Shown: positions 26,951 to 39,620, counted from the first letter of the stretch. The stretch is 64,000 nucleotides of DNA from Brachyhypopomus gauderio (GCF_052324685.1 NC_135222.1:10275873-10339872); one strand, 5' to 3'. The notes: a model not told the origin generated them from the letters alone. A program made the numbers and translations.

Positions 26951-28778
26951 TCAACGGCAGCTTTTATCGAGGTATTCAAGGTTAGGCGCATCCAGTCTCT
27001 GCTCCATCTCCCTGTTCTTTGCGAACTCCTTCAGCATGTCCATTACTTCTCCCTGGTAGACTTCTGGGACTGGCTTTGCCTCTGGGGACAGACACAGATG
27101 GAAGGGCTTTTTGAAAAAGCTATCACTCATCCTTATCTACCCTTTCCGTTGGCTATATATATAGTGAAATCATATGTACATATGAAATCACTCATCTGCA
27201 CAGTTCTTTAGTTACAGACCAGAGAAACAGAATACCATAGTATACCTATCATCCAGTAGAAGATGTCCCAGTCATTGCTTGGCTCATTAATAAGTCTGTC
27301 GTACTGACGTAGTTGGGTTTCATTCATGCTCTCCAGGTACTGTTTGGCAAAAATGCTGCCTCAGGAGAAAACATTTTTTAAATGCAGTTAATATAACTCT
27401 TATAAACAGGGGCACTTTGAAATAAATGAATACATCTGTAACAATGTTATTTTGGACAGTTGTTGAGATATCATACTTATTTTGTACATGTAGCCGATAT
27501 CACGAACACCAACCTCAGCAGGATGCAGTTCTCCAACATGCCTCTCTTTCGGCTCTCGTACAGCAGACGCTTCCTCTTTATGTCCAGTGACTCACTCTTC
27601 TTCTCCTCCCATGGGGGCAGGGGCACCTCTATCAGATGTGGTTCTGGGGCATTGCCACGGTAGCCTCGAGCCACCACTGACGCTGCAACAGTTGGCCGCA
27701 GGGCCGTCCGGCCAGCAGCACAGAGGAGCTGGCAGTGGAAAATCAACTTAGAGTTAACAGAGTTCTCTGTGGCGTACCATTTCACCATATGCAATTTAGC
27801 TCAGACAAACTCATGTGGCATAAACTGCTGCCACAAGCTATGTTTATTTTTTGTTAATGTGAAATTACAGTGATAGTACTGTAGTTTGAACATTCCCTAA
27901 CTCTATTGTAAGTCTTATCTCAAATCGGCTCAAATAATCGGCTAAATTACTGATGTCTTAGTGCATTAGCTAATAATTTAATACTGCCTGTATGGGTTTT
28001 TCATGTCGGTACTTTCACTGGTAATATATATGAAATATAATTTTCTTAGATATTTGACGAGAAGCAGATCCCTGACGTGGACAGAGAAATACACATTTTC
28101 TAATTAGATCAGTGTTTCTTAATTGATTTTATAATCTAATGAGATCCTTCATAATTCTGGCCGGTAAGGCCGCTGCACTTTGTTATGATGGGTTATGAGC
28201 CTGCAATGGTGGCAGGCCAATAGTGGTACCAAATAAATTTGGTAGTACTTCATGAACATACTCCGAACTTCTATGTTACGTTACTTAAAAGTTTGTTTTT
28301 AGTACCTAGATAAATAACCGGCTACCATCACATTACGAGAGACATAGCAGCCGTAGTTGGAGAACACCCACACATTTGTCCAGTGCTCTTGCCCATCAGT
28401 TTGCTTGGTTTATGTGACATTTCATGACAGAAAATTGCAAATAATGAAAAACATAGCTAGATAATGAATAATAAGTAATGAAAAACGTAACTAGATAATG
28501 AATAATAAGTAATGAAAAACATAGCTAGATTGCGAATCTAACGTCAACCTTTAGAGGCAGTTCATATAGCTGGCTAACCGCTTAGCTAACTAGCCCTCAC
28601 TGTTAGAAGTCGATAAACAGTTAGTTTAATTAATCAAGTGTTAAACGCTAGATAATAAAGTACATTTAGCGTTCCTTTAGCCGGTTTTGTACGTGTCGGT
28701 GTTTAAGTAACGATCATATAACTACAAGCAGACACAAAAATAACACACGCTTCTCACCGTCCTTGTAACCGTCAGCAT
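26951..28778 (-). CDS. sdhaf2: Succinate dehydrogenase assembly factor 2, mitochondrial (4 exons, 158 aa)
   Basis: SDHAF2 (yeast Sdh5) is a mitochondrial matrix factor needed for covalent FAD attachment to the SDHA flavoprotein of complex II. Minus-strand exons: 28758-28778 (MLTVTRT), 27514-27728, 27246-27355 and 26951-27081 (TGA at 26951-26953). The phases join exactly to 477 nt, 158 residues plus stop; human SDHAF2 is 166. Hallmarks are [29 protein letters not shown], the helix-rich [21 protein letters not shown], and a tail with [13 protein letters not shown]. The poorly conserved first about 40 residues are Arg/Ala-rich and low in acidic residues, as expected of a mitochondrial presequence. 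An ATG in intron 1 (27794) gives a longer open frame but is not the start: the exon-1 ATG splices in frame to the acceptor at 27729-27730. The gene is divergent from cpsf7. Confidence 0.93.
28443..28530. repeat. 34-bp tandem repeat in sdhaf2 intron 1
   Basis: About 2.6 copies of a 34-bp A/T-rich unit start at 28443, 28477 and 28511 (unit begins AATGAAAAAC). The copies differ by only one or two bases, so the duplication is recent. No function is implied. Confidence 0.85.
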
Positions 28779-29389
28779 GGCGAGCTGCTTCAGAGACGCT
28801 GCGGACAAACACAAGTTCACGTTTATCTACACATCACCACTGACATTGTCGCCGCTATTTCCCCCGCATGTATAAGCACGTCAAGTGATTTTTATTTTTG
28901 ATTTCTGAATATTTTAAGGCATTAACGTCGCCCAAATTGCTGGCCCAATTACAGGGTGGAACCCCAAAACAGTGCGACGTGTTTCGCGCAGGACCGTATT
29001 GTGGTTGGGACGCGACGCTGTGAAGTGATTTTTTCCCCCTCTGGTAAAACTGATGAAGCGCCGTGTTGTTAATACCCATTCAGGAGAATTTCGTTAGAAA
29101 TCCTTCAAACTAGCAACACCACCAGGTTCCGTCAATGCGTCCTGGCTGCGTTTCGCCTTTTTGTTCGTGAACGCTCCGCGTTTTAACTAAGCAGCTGTAT
29201 CGTAGTGGTTCGGAGCAGCCGGTGGGGGGTGGCACGTTGCTAGCTGGCCTACAGTAACCCGGTGGTGCGGGCTCGTTTACACCCGGGTAAACACGCCCGT
29301 CCTCGGTTTGCGTGTGTGCTCGTCCGCCGTATAACTCGTGGAGGCTGCAGGTTTGTGCAGAGTGCGGGCGGTTGGGTTCGTCATCGGTG
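28779..29389. promoter_or_regulatory. Bidirectional promoter between sdhaf2 and cpsf7
   Basis: Only 611 bp separate the two divergent start codons, the head-to-head arrangement also known for human SDHAF2/CPSF7. The segment is CpG-rich (around 28980-29330) and TATA-less, with a CCAAT motif near 28947 and a CGCGCAGG sequence near 28985 resembling part of an NRF-1 site. Both 5' UTRs must lie inside it. On the sdhaf2 side an upstream ATG near 28850 opens a 7-codon uORF if the transcript starts far enough upstream. Exact transcription starts cannot be read from sequence. Confidence 0.75.
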
Positions 29390-32300
29390 ATGGCTGCTGC
29401 CAGGAGCGATGGAGGGGCGTCAGAGCACATCGACATCTACGACGACCTAAACACCGAGGAGGTATGAGGAGGGAGCAGGGGCCCAGACCCACCACCCGCT
29501 CCACAGCAAACTCTTCTGCGAAGCCAGGGATGGAATTTTAAAAGAAACTTTTTTTTATGACGAGTAACATCACATTCCTATGTAGTTTAGATTCACTCAA
29601 CCAGCTACTACGTCTACTTTGGCTGATCAGTGTTGTCCTCTGAGGTTGTAACGAACCATTTTAACCCATACAAACGTGCATTGCGATGTGACATCAGATT
29701 GCAATGTTAAACTTATTCTCTACATACAATAACGGGTGGACGCATCTTCAGAGGTGTTTTGGCCATATAGTTTACTCCTAATGTCCAGTTCTCTGCATAC
29801 AGATAGAGCTCATTCAGGTTGACACGACGTTGTAGTTGTGAACCGTCATCAGGGAAAATCGGTTTTAACCTCAGAGCTAGAATGCAAAAGATAAACATTC
29901 TTTCAATAACATTGAATGATTGAAACAAGTAGCCCTAAACAAAGCTGCCATTTATAACACACATCCCATTCTTTGTGCCAGATTTTTTTCCCTTCAAAAG
30001 TGTTTTTGCCCTTTAAATGAGACGCATACCTGGCACATTAAATTTGCTCTTTAACCTCTCTGCATTAATTTTCTCCAGAGAGGCATGAAGTCGTGTAGCC
30101 TTCTCCCTGAAGCTGGACAGCATCTTGATGTGATGCCATGGGAAACAGCCCACTCATAAAACACTCGTGTGTCTGCAGGCTGGTGACTTCCTGACGAACG
30201 AAGCTGATGCTCTCTATGACGATGTCTTGACCGGATCTGTGAGTGGTGAGAGAGAACCAGGCAAAGAGCATTCTAAGGAGGTTGGCAAGCCATCCATAGT
30301 CTACACATATAAAGGATGCATGGGAGATAAATCCAAGAGGTTTGCTGTTTATGTGGGCAACTTCTCCTGGGTAAGCTGACTTCATTCTTCAGTCCTAGCA
30401 TGAGTATAAAGGTTGTTTATGATGTACCCGCTGCTGTAATCTTGGGCTGATATACGTGTTTTGCCATTTCTTTTTCTTCATTCACTCTAATTGGTCAACC
30501 GTCATCTTTATGAATCCTGACCCAAGTGGACTTCAGACAAAGATTTAATATCAATGGCAAGAACACTAGGGGTTAAAGATGTTGTGGAGATTAAGTTTGC
30601 TGAGAACAGAGCGAATGGTCAGTCAAGAGGGTGAGTCCACCCCCACCCCAAACCCCATCCACACTGTCTACTGTCATGCCCATGTTTAAAACATTTTGTC
30701 TCTGTGTTCCTCACAGCTTTGCTGAAATGGTGGTGTCCACAGAGGAGTCTTTGAGGCGGCTAATAGACATGATGCCACAGTGTCAGATAAACGGGGAGAA
30801 AGTGGACTGTCGCTTCGCCACACGCCAAAACCTGGCTGTGTTCGAGGCTCAGGCCAAAAAACGTGAGGGTTTCCTTCACAGCACTATATGAAAATCAGTA
30901 ACCTGTGCTAATGGATTCAACAGTAAGGGACTTGTTCTGATAAGGTCAGGCTAGGTCAGCATTTTAATGGTAATACCCCATGCATGTTGTGTTTTCCACA
31001 CATCACCCAAATGAGCGCATCACTGCATATAAAATGCATTACCTGACCATTAGCAAAATTCTGTGCATGAATATCAGCACAGGAGCCTTATAAGTAGTGA
31101 TATGAAGGGGAGATTGTATGCAGTCCAGGTTTAAGAGTTTTATCTCCTTTAAACTCAGCAGGCCATGACTAGACACACCTCATGACATGTCAGGGGTCTT
31201 GGAGCAAGATAACTACAAAGGGACCGGCTGCATTACTGGTCATCAGAGTAATATGAATATTTCCTTCTTTCTGGACAGGCATACCTCAGCGCTCAAACTC
31301 CAAAGCAGAGTCGGAGAAAACTGAAGGGCGTTCTATGATTTTGTCACCTACAGAGCTGCCAATGCCCCCTTTCTCTCCAATGTACCCCCCTCCCCCACAC
31401 ATAGCCAAGCCTCCTTGCCTGATTCACTCCTTTTTTAACCCTCCTCCCTTACCCTTTCCCCCGCCCCGCCTTCAGACTCCACCCATGCCACATCTTTACC
31501 CTCCACCCTCCCCTCACATCCCCAGCACACACATCCCCTCTCCTCACATGCCTGGCACACCTGCGCCATCGCTACACATCAACCCCGCCTTCTTCTCCGC
31601 CGCCCACGACACCCACAACAGCAGCACAGCGTACAGCCAACACAGGTGAAGATAAACCATTTTTGTTTGTATGTGTGGGACATGCTACCATTAATATTTT
31701 TGGTGTTTAGGTCGCTAGATGTAAATGTGGCTATTTATCAAAAAGATAGATATCATAGATTACAAAATACTTTACCAATGAGTGAATGCTGATAACATTT
31801 ATCAAAACTGCTCTTTTTTGTATCTTCTTTGCTGTGACACACTTAAATCTCCTCAAGACTTTAACAATTACATCACAGGTGGAACCGGGTGTGTCAGTGA
31901 AAAAACACAAACATGCTATGTGTGTGGTCTGTAGTTCTGGGACTGAAACCCACTGGCACAAGCAGCACTAGAAGGTGTTAATTAATTAATTAACACATTG
32001 CCTCATTTAATGTTTTCTGAAAAGCCACCACAAGGGATGAAGTTATTACATTTTACACGTCAATAAAGGGGAGGTGGTGCGGGGTTTCATCTGGGTGATA
32101 ACTTCGTCAGAACGTGTGTAAGGGGAGGCGGAGTGTGTTTTGAGAAATAACAAGCCGGTGTTCACCAGGGAGGGGGATGTTCCTACGGCGCTGCAGTCAG
32201 ACGGAGAGTTTGAAGAGCTGATGAACAGGAACAGGACCATTGCGAGCAGCGCCATCACTAAGGCCATGTCCGGAGCCACTACAGGTCACAGCTTCACAGA

Positions 32301-33138
32301 TTGCTTGTGTTATACCAAGCTAGTGTTGTACCATTCAGTGGCTTATTTTCAGAGATTTTATGTGCTAGTATCTTGGTATGAAAAGCATTCGACAAGCAAG
32401 AAGACAAAAATTAGACAATAGACTTCACTGCATAACTGAGCATCATGTGCATCATGTATGTAAAACTGTAAAACAGCTGTATTTTCTTTTTGTAATTTGT
32501 AACCTAGGTTTAAATTGAGCAGTGATCACGTTTAAATCATGGATTAATGGATATGGATATGTCTCCTTGATGGCTTTCTCCCTTTAGGTGACATTTCTAT
32601 GGCCATTGAGACCCTCCTCACAGCCATAGCAGTGATCAGACAGTCTCGGGTGTACAGTGATGACAGATGCCGGGCACTCGTTGACTCCCTGAAAGACTGC
32701 CTGTATTCCATAGAGAGCAAGTCCTATGGATCTCGGTGTGTATGCACTTTGTCGGCCATTTCTTGCACCTATACATTTTTGTTACTCAAGAATGTTAATG
32801 TTTAATAATTTTATTTGGCCCTGTATTGCTCATTAATAATAAATTATTAGGGCAATATGGTGTCACCTGAAAACATGTTCAGCATCTTATTTATGAGTAT
32901 CTTCTCCAATAAACTCAACCTCTCCAGGAAGAGGCACCGGTCTCGGGAGAAGGAGCGGGGCCGTGAGCGCGTGCGGAGCAGGGATCGGAGCAGGGATCGG
33001 GCCAGGGAGCGCTCACACAGCCAGGGCTGGCCAGACGGAAGCACGCTGCGTCGGCATGGCGAGCGCTCGGTCAGTGCAGAGCGGGAGCGGGCGCGCGAGC
33101 GGGAACGCCATAGGGAACACCGAGACAAGCATCGCTAG
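29390..33138 (+). CDS. cpsf7: Cleavage and polyadenylation specificity factor subunit 7 (CFIm59), 8 exons
   Basis: CPSF7 is the 59-kDa large subunit of cleavage factor Im, which with NUDT21 binds UGUA motifs in nuclear pre-mRNA and steers poly(A) site choice. Exons: 29390-29461, 30179-30370, 30527-30630, 30717-30862, 31279-31645, 32145 (or 32169)-32284, 32588-32735 and 32928-33138. The protein is 459 (or 451) aa; human is 471. Order: acidic N-terminus with DIYDDL and ALYDDVL; an RRM with RNP2-like AVYVGNFSW and RNP1-like [14 protein letters not shown]; a Pro-rich centre encoded by exon 5; a conserved helix ([20 protein letters not shown], then [12 protein letters not shown]); and a C-terminal Arg/Glu/Ser/Asp-rich domain ending EHRDKHR. 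The exon 6 acceptor is ambiguous (AG before 32145 or before 32169); both keep frame and differ by 8 residues. Confidence 0.95.
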
Positions 33139-33442
33139 GTGGGCAACTTCCCCTCTGCCTGCCCACACTTACATAAATGGATGTTTAACTTGCCGTCGGT
33201 GGGCAATTCAAACAAGGCCATCATTTATCTGTCATGGAGCTGCATATATACGGAATACGGTCACAGTGCTGAGGTCAAATTGCCAGAGTAGTTGTCTGTC
33301 TCCACTGCAAATTTGTGAGTCTCCTTGCTCTAAGTCTTAATTAAGGTAACTGTTAAAACCTGTCATGAGCAAGAAAACATCAAATATGTACAGCGTATGG
33401 GATTCCCAGCATTGCAACTGAGAACTGTTGCAGTATAGAATT

Positions 33443-34469
33443 ATACACTGGTCAGCCATAACTTTAAAACCACCTGCCTTACATTGTGTAGGTCCAATTC
33501 ATGCCAACAAAATGGCTCTAATCCACTGTATGAACTACACGAGACCTCTGAAGGTGTCCTGTGGTTTCTGGCACCAAGACATTAGTAGCAGATCCTTTAA
33601 GTCCTGTATGTTATGAGGTGGGGCTTATGTTTCCAGCAAAACCCACAGATGCTTGATTAGGTTGAGATCTTGGGTATTTGTAATCAACACATTGTTCCTC
33701 CCACCATTCCTACACAATTTTTGATTGAACTTTTTGCACATTAACCTGCCAGAAAACACCACCGTGAATAGTGAATATGTTGGCAGGGGTCAGCAACAAT
33801 GTTTAGGTAGGTGGTGCATGTTAACGTAACTGACATGAATGCCAGAACCCAGAGTTTCCCAGCAGAATATTGCCCAGAGCATCACATTTCCTCTGCTAGC
33901 TTGCCTAATTCCCACAATGCATCCTGGTGCCATCTCTTCACCAGGTAAGCCATGCACATGCACCTGACCACATAATGTAAAAGAACATATGATTCATCTC
34001 ACAAGGCAAATTTGTCTCCATGTGATATGTGTTCACTGGCATGAGTGCTCAACTGGTCTGTGGCATGCGGAGATGCGCTGTGTTATGACGCCTTTATCAT
34101 AGACAGTGATACTTTTTAGCAATTTGTACTTTAATGGTTCTTCTGTGGGATTAGATGAGCTTGCCTTTGCTCACTATGCACATAAATTACCCTTGGCACA
34201 ATCACCCTAGCTCTTCCTTCAACCACCTTTGGTAGGTTCCATCTCCGAGTGCTGGAGACTCAGGTTGTCTGGCCATCACAGTTTGGCCCTTGATGCTCAG
34301 ATCGCTATTCTTGCCTATTTTTCTGGTTTCCAATGCATCATCTTCAAGACCTGACGATTCACTTGCTGCCTAATATAGCCCACATTTTATCAGGTGCCAG
34401 TGTAAAGAGAGCTTGTTTCACTTCACATTTCTTTTAATGTAAGTTTGATATCGTGGCTGATCTGAGTAT
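33443..34469 (-). mobile_element. Decayed Tc1/mariner-type transposon
   Basis: The ends are imperfect terminal inverted repeats. The left end starts TACACTGGTCAGCCATA; the right end, reverse-complemented, starts TACTCAGATCAGCCACGA; a TA dinucleotide lies at each end, as in this superfamily. On the minus strand, fragments of a DDE transposase remain readable around 33790-33910, for example VMLWAIFCWETLGSGIHV, which fits Tc1-like transposases. Frameshifts and stops elsewhere show that it is dead. The interior (steps such as ATCCTTTAAGTCCTGTA near 33590) resembles a repeat I recall as common in teleost genomes. It lies in the cpsf7 3' UTR. Confidence 0.8.
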
Positions 34470-34925
34470 TTGCTGGACTTAAACACATCCCCAGTTTTCT
34501 CAGCCTCCCTTAACTATGTTTCAGAATCTCATTTTTGCCTTATTTGACTTAATCTGATTATTTTCAGATCATTGACACTCAGGACCCGAAAAGCGTGTGT
34601 GAAACAGCTGGTGAGCCTACGGGGGACCAGAGACAAATGGCAAACGCCCAGAATTCATTCCCCAATGCTGAACACAAATACCCTTCACAACGCCTTAGTC
34701 CATACCCAATTTAATTTTCATCAATGTTTGTAAATCTCCATTCACCTTACTATGTAAAAAGGACTGTAAAAGAATGTTTCAATTGCAAAATGGAAATTTT
34801 CAGTGGCTACTGACTGTTCATACTGTGGTACTACCCTGTTTTATTTTGTTTCTTAACTTGGTAAAGTTAATACATCCTTTTTCTCTTTCATTGTACATTT
34901 TTTGTAATGAAAAGCAACAGTAGGA

Positions 34926-34931
34926 ATTAAA
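34926..34931 (+). terminator. cpsf7: Candidate cpsf7 poly(A) signal (ATTAAA)
   Basis: Common hexamer variant in an A/T-rich context about 1.8 kb after the stop and 156 bp before the convergent polr2l signal. No other strong hexamer was noticed between the stop and this point. Confidence 0.35.
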
Positions 34932-35086
34932 ATAATTTACTTATTAAGATGTTTTTGATGTGCCAAGATGTCAAGGTTAAAGATGGTAGCATTTTATATT
35001 TCCTTTAGGTTATATAGGCCACCTTCCTTTAGGTTTTTGTGTATTTTGCACAGAACGTCTAACATCACCATCAGTTAGTTCCACAC

Positions 35087-35092
35087 TTTATT
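35087..35092 (-). terminator. polr2l: Candidate polr2l poly(A) signal (AATAAA)
   Basis: Plus-strand TTTATT reads AATAAA on the gene strand, 156 nt downstream of the polr2l stop codon. This is a typical short 3' UTR for a small RNA polymerase subunit. Confidence 0.6.
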
Positions 35093-35247
35093 TATAAAAG
35101 TCATCTAAAGCAACGAAAACAATGAACTGCATATCCACAATACAACTTGTCCATATAGTCACCCAGACGTTGGTGACAGCGCGGAGTAAGCGCCATGCTC
35201 GCTGATTGCGAAATACCGCAATTTCAATAAGCGCTAATCCATGAAGT

Positions 35248-36080
<833 letters not shown>

Positions 36081-36109
36081 GACAACCTAGAATTCCAGAA
36101 AACGTGAGG

Positions 36110-37610
36110 CCCTGATTTCATAAACAAACAAAATGCAAAATAAATAAACAAATCCAAACGTAATTATGTTTTCGATTGCCTAATGGGGCACCAGTACAGT
36201 TTTGCTTGTTACCATGTCTTTATTTGTAGTCATAAGCATAGGATAGAGGTTAGTCTGTTTAGTCCTCGGGCAATCTCAGTAGAAGTGTCCATAGTCATTT
36301 TATTTCATCTCACAACAAACCTCGACCAGATAATCAAGAGCTCTGCATGTAACTCAGGTATATGAGGAACTGGAGAAACAAACTTGATCTAACTATGAGC
36401 ACCCAAGGATAATTAAATATTAAATAATAAGTCTTTTGTAGTCATCAAATCCTAGAGCTCAAATACAATTATTTTGTTCTTCTTTTAAAAGAAAAAAGTG
36501 GGTCAATTACTTAGTAAAAATAAAAAAACATAAAAAATACATCTTTGTATTTCACACAATTAATTACTAGCACTGAGGAACATGTTTCTGAAGTATTCAA
36601 GAAAGCAATATTAGAAATCTATAAACAACTAAAAATACACTTTTAAAAAAGTCTGAAGCCATCTGAGAAAATATGGTTCATAGATCTTTAATAAGGTCAA
36701 CAATTCACAAGGAAGCCATCTTGTTTAACATTACACAAGGACCAGTGGAAGGGCATTTGGGGAGAGTATGTGCAAAACCAACACATTAATATTAAGAAGC
36801 AGTTATCCATATAATTAACACCACCATCATAAAGACAGCCACCATCCACAAAGTTCCCAGTCACCATCACGGCTTACTATCAGTAGCACTGCTAGTTTAA
36901 AAAGTACTATCAACTTAGCCCATTTGATCTACAGAGTTCTATTGGTATTATTGCATTACATACGCACTTGAGGGAAAGGAAAATCCTGTTGTGCTGTTGT
37001 AACAGCTGGAACATGACTAGTCATAGACATTTTTGTATTGCGTGCATATTTTGGTTATTTCGGATCATGTCCATTTTAGCCCAGCTGTCCTAGTGAGACT
37101 GGGTTAGAATGACTGATCTGCATCCCCATAATGCATTGTTTTGCAGTCATGTGAGACATTTAGAGTGACTAAAAATAATCTCTACTTGGTACAACAACTG
37201 ACATAAAAAATAGTAATAGGAAAAATGAATAAATAAATCAAAGTTGAAATACCCTTACAGGAACATACATACACATTTAGATAAATATAAATTATATTTT
37301 CCAATAGTTTGGTTTTTTTTTGTTAGATTTTTTTTTTAAGAATTCAGTACGGAGTAATCCATCAGTGCAGTTTCTATATCTAGGCTAGGGCATGCACATA
37401 CATACAATCACACGCCTACTTTGGCTATCTCTCGAGTACAAAGTGCATAATGTTTAAACCTCATGGCTAACCCACTCTGAGACAGTGATTTGACATACTT
37501 TACCAACAATCTGTCCTTCACTCTTACATCTGTTATCGAATATCATCTTGGATTACATCACTTTATAACTGATTCAGAACCATATTACTAAACTGGAATA
37601 TTTTACAGTA
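36110..37610. other. A/T-rich intergenic stretch between polr2l and cend1
   Basis: No exon, RNA gene or clear mobile element was recognised. It is strongly A/T-rich with several A- and T-runs (for example 36510-36540 and 37310-37340). Confidence 0.6.
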
Positions 37611-37619
37611 ATATTGCAC

Positions 37620-37625
37620 TTTATT
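37620..37625 (-). terminator. cend1: Candidate cend1 poly(A) signal
   Basis: Plus-strand TTTATT gives AATAAA on the cend1 strand about 480 nt after its stop. If used, the 3' UTR includes the long (GT)n/(CA)n run at 37770-37853. Evidence is the hexamer only. Confidence 0.35.
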
Positions 37626-37768
37626 TTAATGATAACATCTACATTGTCATATGGTTAATTGTGACATTCTTTATAGAGCACAAATATATTAGAGATGGCA
37701 GCTGGAATGAACTTAAAAAAAGAGTTAAGATAAATGCTGCAAATATGTGCAAGATAAAAGTCTGTGCC

Positions 37769-37769
<1 letters not shown>

Positions 37770-37853
<84 letters not shown>
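37770..37853. repeat. (GT)n microsatellite in the probable cend1 3' UTR
   Basis: About 42 perfect GT dinucleotides. On the cend1 mRNA strand it would be a (CA)n run, a known type of hnRNP L binding site. Length is likely polymorphic. Confidence 0.95.
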
Positions 37854-37856
<3 letters not shown>

Positions 37857-38101
37857 CTATAGGGTGTTCGTTACTTGTGTCAGATGTTCAAATGATTGTG
37901 CATGGTCACATTCATACCAGAATGTGCCTTGAGCAAGCTTGCTACTATGGCTATTACCAATATCACTACTAGCATCAAAATTTAAGCACTGCTTGAAAAT
38001 GAAGAAGCACAGTGGCTCCCCAACCCAGCATATAAACACCACCCCTCTGATAGTGTATGACCCAATCACCCATTAACCAATCAGCTAATCACACAATCCT
38101 G

Positions 38102-38389
38102 TCATTTCTTCTTGGCTAATAAGATTACACCCACCAATACAGCTCCAAGGGCAATAACTGCTCCACCAATGAGGAAAGGTTTCAGGTTCTCCAGGATTTC
38201 GCAACTGCCCCCTGATGCCTCGCCCCCATCTGATGCACCCTCTGGATTAGAAGCCCCATCTTCTGCTGGTTTCTCTGGTTTCGCAGAGGCAGGGTCAGCT
38301 GGGGCAGGGTCAACTTTTGGAGGGGGTGCTGGTTCTTTCTTCTCCATCTTTGGAGCTGATTTCACCCCACTCTTGGCTTTAGCTTCCAT
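38102..38389 (-). CDS. cend1: CEND1/BM88-like tail-anchored neuronal protein (95 aa)
   Basis: CEND1 (BM88) is a neuron-lineage protein anchored by its C-terminus in mitochondrial/ER-type membranes and linked to cell-cycle exit of neuronal precursors. The single coding exon gives 95 residues: a Lys/Pro/Ala-rich N-terminal half, an acidic Gly/Ser stretch (residues about 44-62), then SCEILENLKPFLIGG and a hydrophobic helix of about 20 residues ending LLAKKK. This tail parallels the mammalian end (SCENFNPLLVAGG, hydrophobic helix, VRKK), which is the diagnostic part. It is shorter than mammalian CEND1 (149 aa), the loss being in the low-complexity N-terminal region. The start is the only ATG in frame. 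A strong acceptor (long pyrimidine tract then TGTGTAG) ends at 38449, so the ATG lies in exon 2 with 59 nt of 5' UTR. Confidence 0.8.
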   Translation of the reverse strand: MEAKAKSGVKSAPKMEKKEPAPPPKVDPAPADPASAKPEKPAEDGASNPEGASDGGEASGGSCEILENLKPFLIGGAVIALGAVLVGVILLAKKK

Positions 38390-39620
38390 GTAGATGTGTC
38401 AGAAAAGAACGTCAACTGTTATCTGTCTTCTGGTATGTTTGGATGTCCCTACACAGATGAACGGTGAGAAGTGCAGAGAGGGGAAGAGGGGAAGAGGGGA
38501 GAGGAGAAAAACGAGAGACTCATGAGAGAAAAGGAGGCAAAACATGTAATGTATATGTAAATCCAGTAACACAAAGAATACAACATCAGATAATCCATCT
38601 CCTTTCTCACCCACAAATGTAGAAAACTGACGGAGGTGGATATTCCAGGTTCAGAAAGTAAAAGTCACCAAAATTTTCCTCAGGCTTCCTGGATTGTGTT
38701 GATTCCACTAATTTTACCTGGAACTAATTTGAAAATCCAGCAAGCTTGAATAAAATCCAGGAAAGGAGTTTTACCTTCTGAACCTGGAATGTCCACCTCT
38801 GAAAACTGAAATACTCTAAGTTTCAGAGAGAGCATGACCTTGAAATACTGTAATGTGCACCGGATACATAAACTGTAACATACATTATCGCATTTGCTTC
38901 TTATGGGCAGCTTGCCAAATTGCTGCTTTTGGGACAACAGCCAATAAATTTGGAATAGTGCACATCCGTGTATGTGCATACTTGTAAGTACACGCGTGTC
39001 AGTGTGTGTCATTGATAGCAGGCGTGCACGTTTGCAAAACAGGCCTGGTAATAAAAGTCACAAACACAAAGCCCCTTTTGCCCCAACATTCACATGCACG
39101 TGTTGCACACAATAGAATATGTGTTACCCAAATAGCGCAGCATGAGACAAAGCTGTGACAACTACTGCAGCATTCAAAACGCTTCTCTATACTCTGCGTC
39201 CACTCCTGCCTCTCTCTCTCTGTGAAACTGCATGAGTCATATGCTGCACAAGAGAAGGGGGAGGGGAGGAAAATCAGGGAATAAATGAAGGGGACAGAAT
39301 AAAGTTGAGTCCTAAAAGAAAGAGGAAATGCACAAGAAAGTGATATGGGTGCATGCAGAATGGTACTGAGTAAAAGGTCTTGATGGCCTTGCAGAGGTGC
39401 AGGCCTGGGGAGACACCAAGGTGTACAAGCCCCAGGGCCCCTCATCCTCCCCGAGCAGAACGAGCAGCACAAATTAAAGATGATCTGCGCCTACCTTCGT
39501 CTTCTTCGTCTCCGTATTCCTCCACAGTCCTGGGCTAAATTGATGGGACGGAGAGAGAAGCAGGCCCCCGGATGTGCAGTCAGGGCTCGATTTCGACCTC
39601 AAGGAGAAATAGAGAATGAG
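38390..39620 (-). other. cend1: Probable cend1 5' UTR exons and intron
   Basis: Exon 2 appears to start at 38448, after a pyrimidine-rich acceptor. A good donor on the same strand (GACGAAG then GTAGGC) ends a GC-richer exon at 39495, which would start somewhere around 39.6-39.7 kb. The intron (38449-39494) contains the hAT MITE at 38631-38801. The pairing is inferred from splice-site quality; no protein sequence constrains it. Confidence 0.45.
38631..38801. mobile_element. Non-autonomous hAT-type MITE (171 bp) with 8-bp target duplication
   Basis: The left end starts CGGAGGTGGATATTCCAGG; the right end, reverse-complemented, starts CAGAGGTGGACATTCCAGG. The inverted repeats extend to about 32 bp with three mismatches (38631-38663 against 38769-38801). 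The 8-bp direct repeat AAAACTGA flanks both sides (38623-38630 and 38802-38809). CAGAGG-type ends with an 8-bp TSD are the signature of hAT elements. There is no coding capacity. Confidence 0.88.

Larger units (their letters stand above)
33139..34950 (+). other. cpsf7: cpsf7 3' UTR interrupted by a Tc1/mariner remnant
   Basis: The region after the cpsf7 stop has no further exon. About 1.0 kb of it (33443-34469) is a decayed transposon. The best poly(A) hexamer on this strand is ATTAAA at 34926-34931, just before the convergent polr2l 3' end. If that site is used, most of the cpsf7 3' UTR is transposon-derived. Shorter 3' ends are possible. Confidence 0.5.

Noticed and set aside
27514-27794. 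Longer sdhaf2 start using an ATG at 27794
   Set aside because: The extension is intron sequence. A consensus acceptor ends at 27729 and an upstream exon with ATG at 28778 joins in phase.
38999-39472. 157-codon minus-strand open frame near cend1
   Set aside because: No family resemblance; lies in the probable cend1 leader intron with C/T-rich low complexity.
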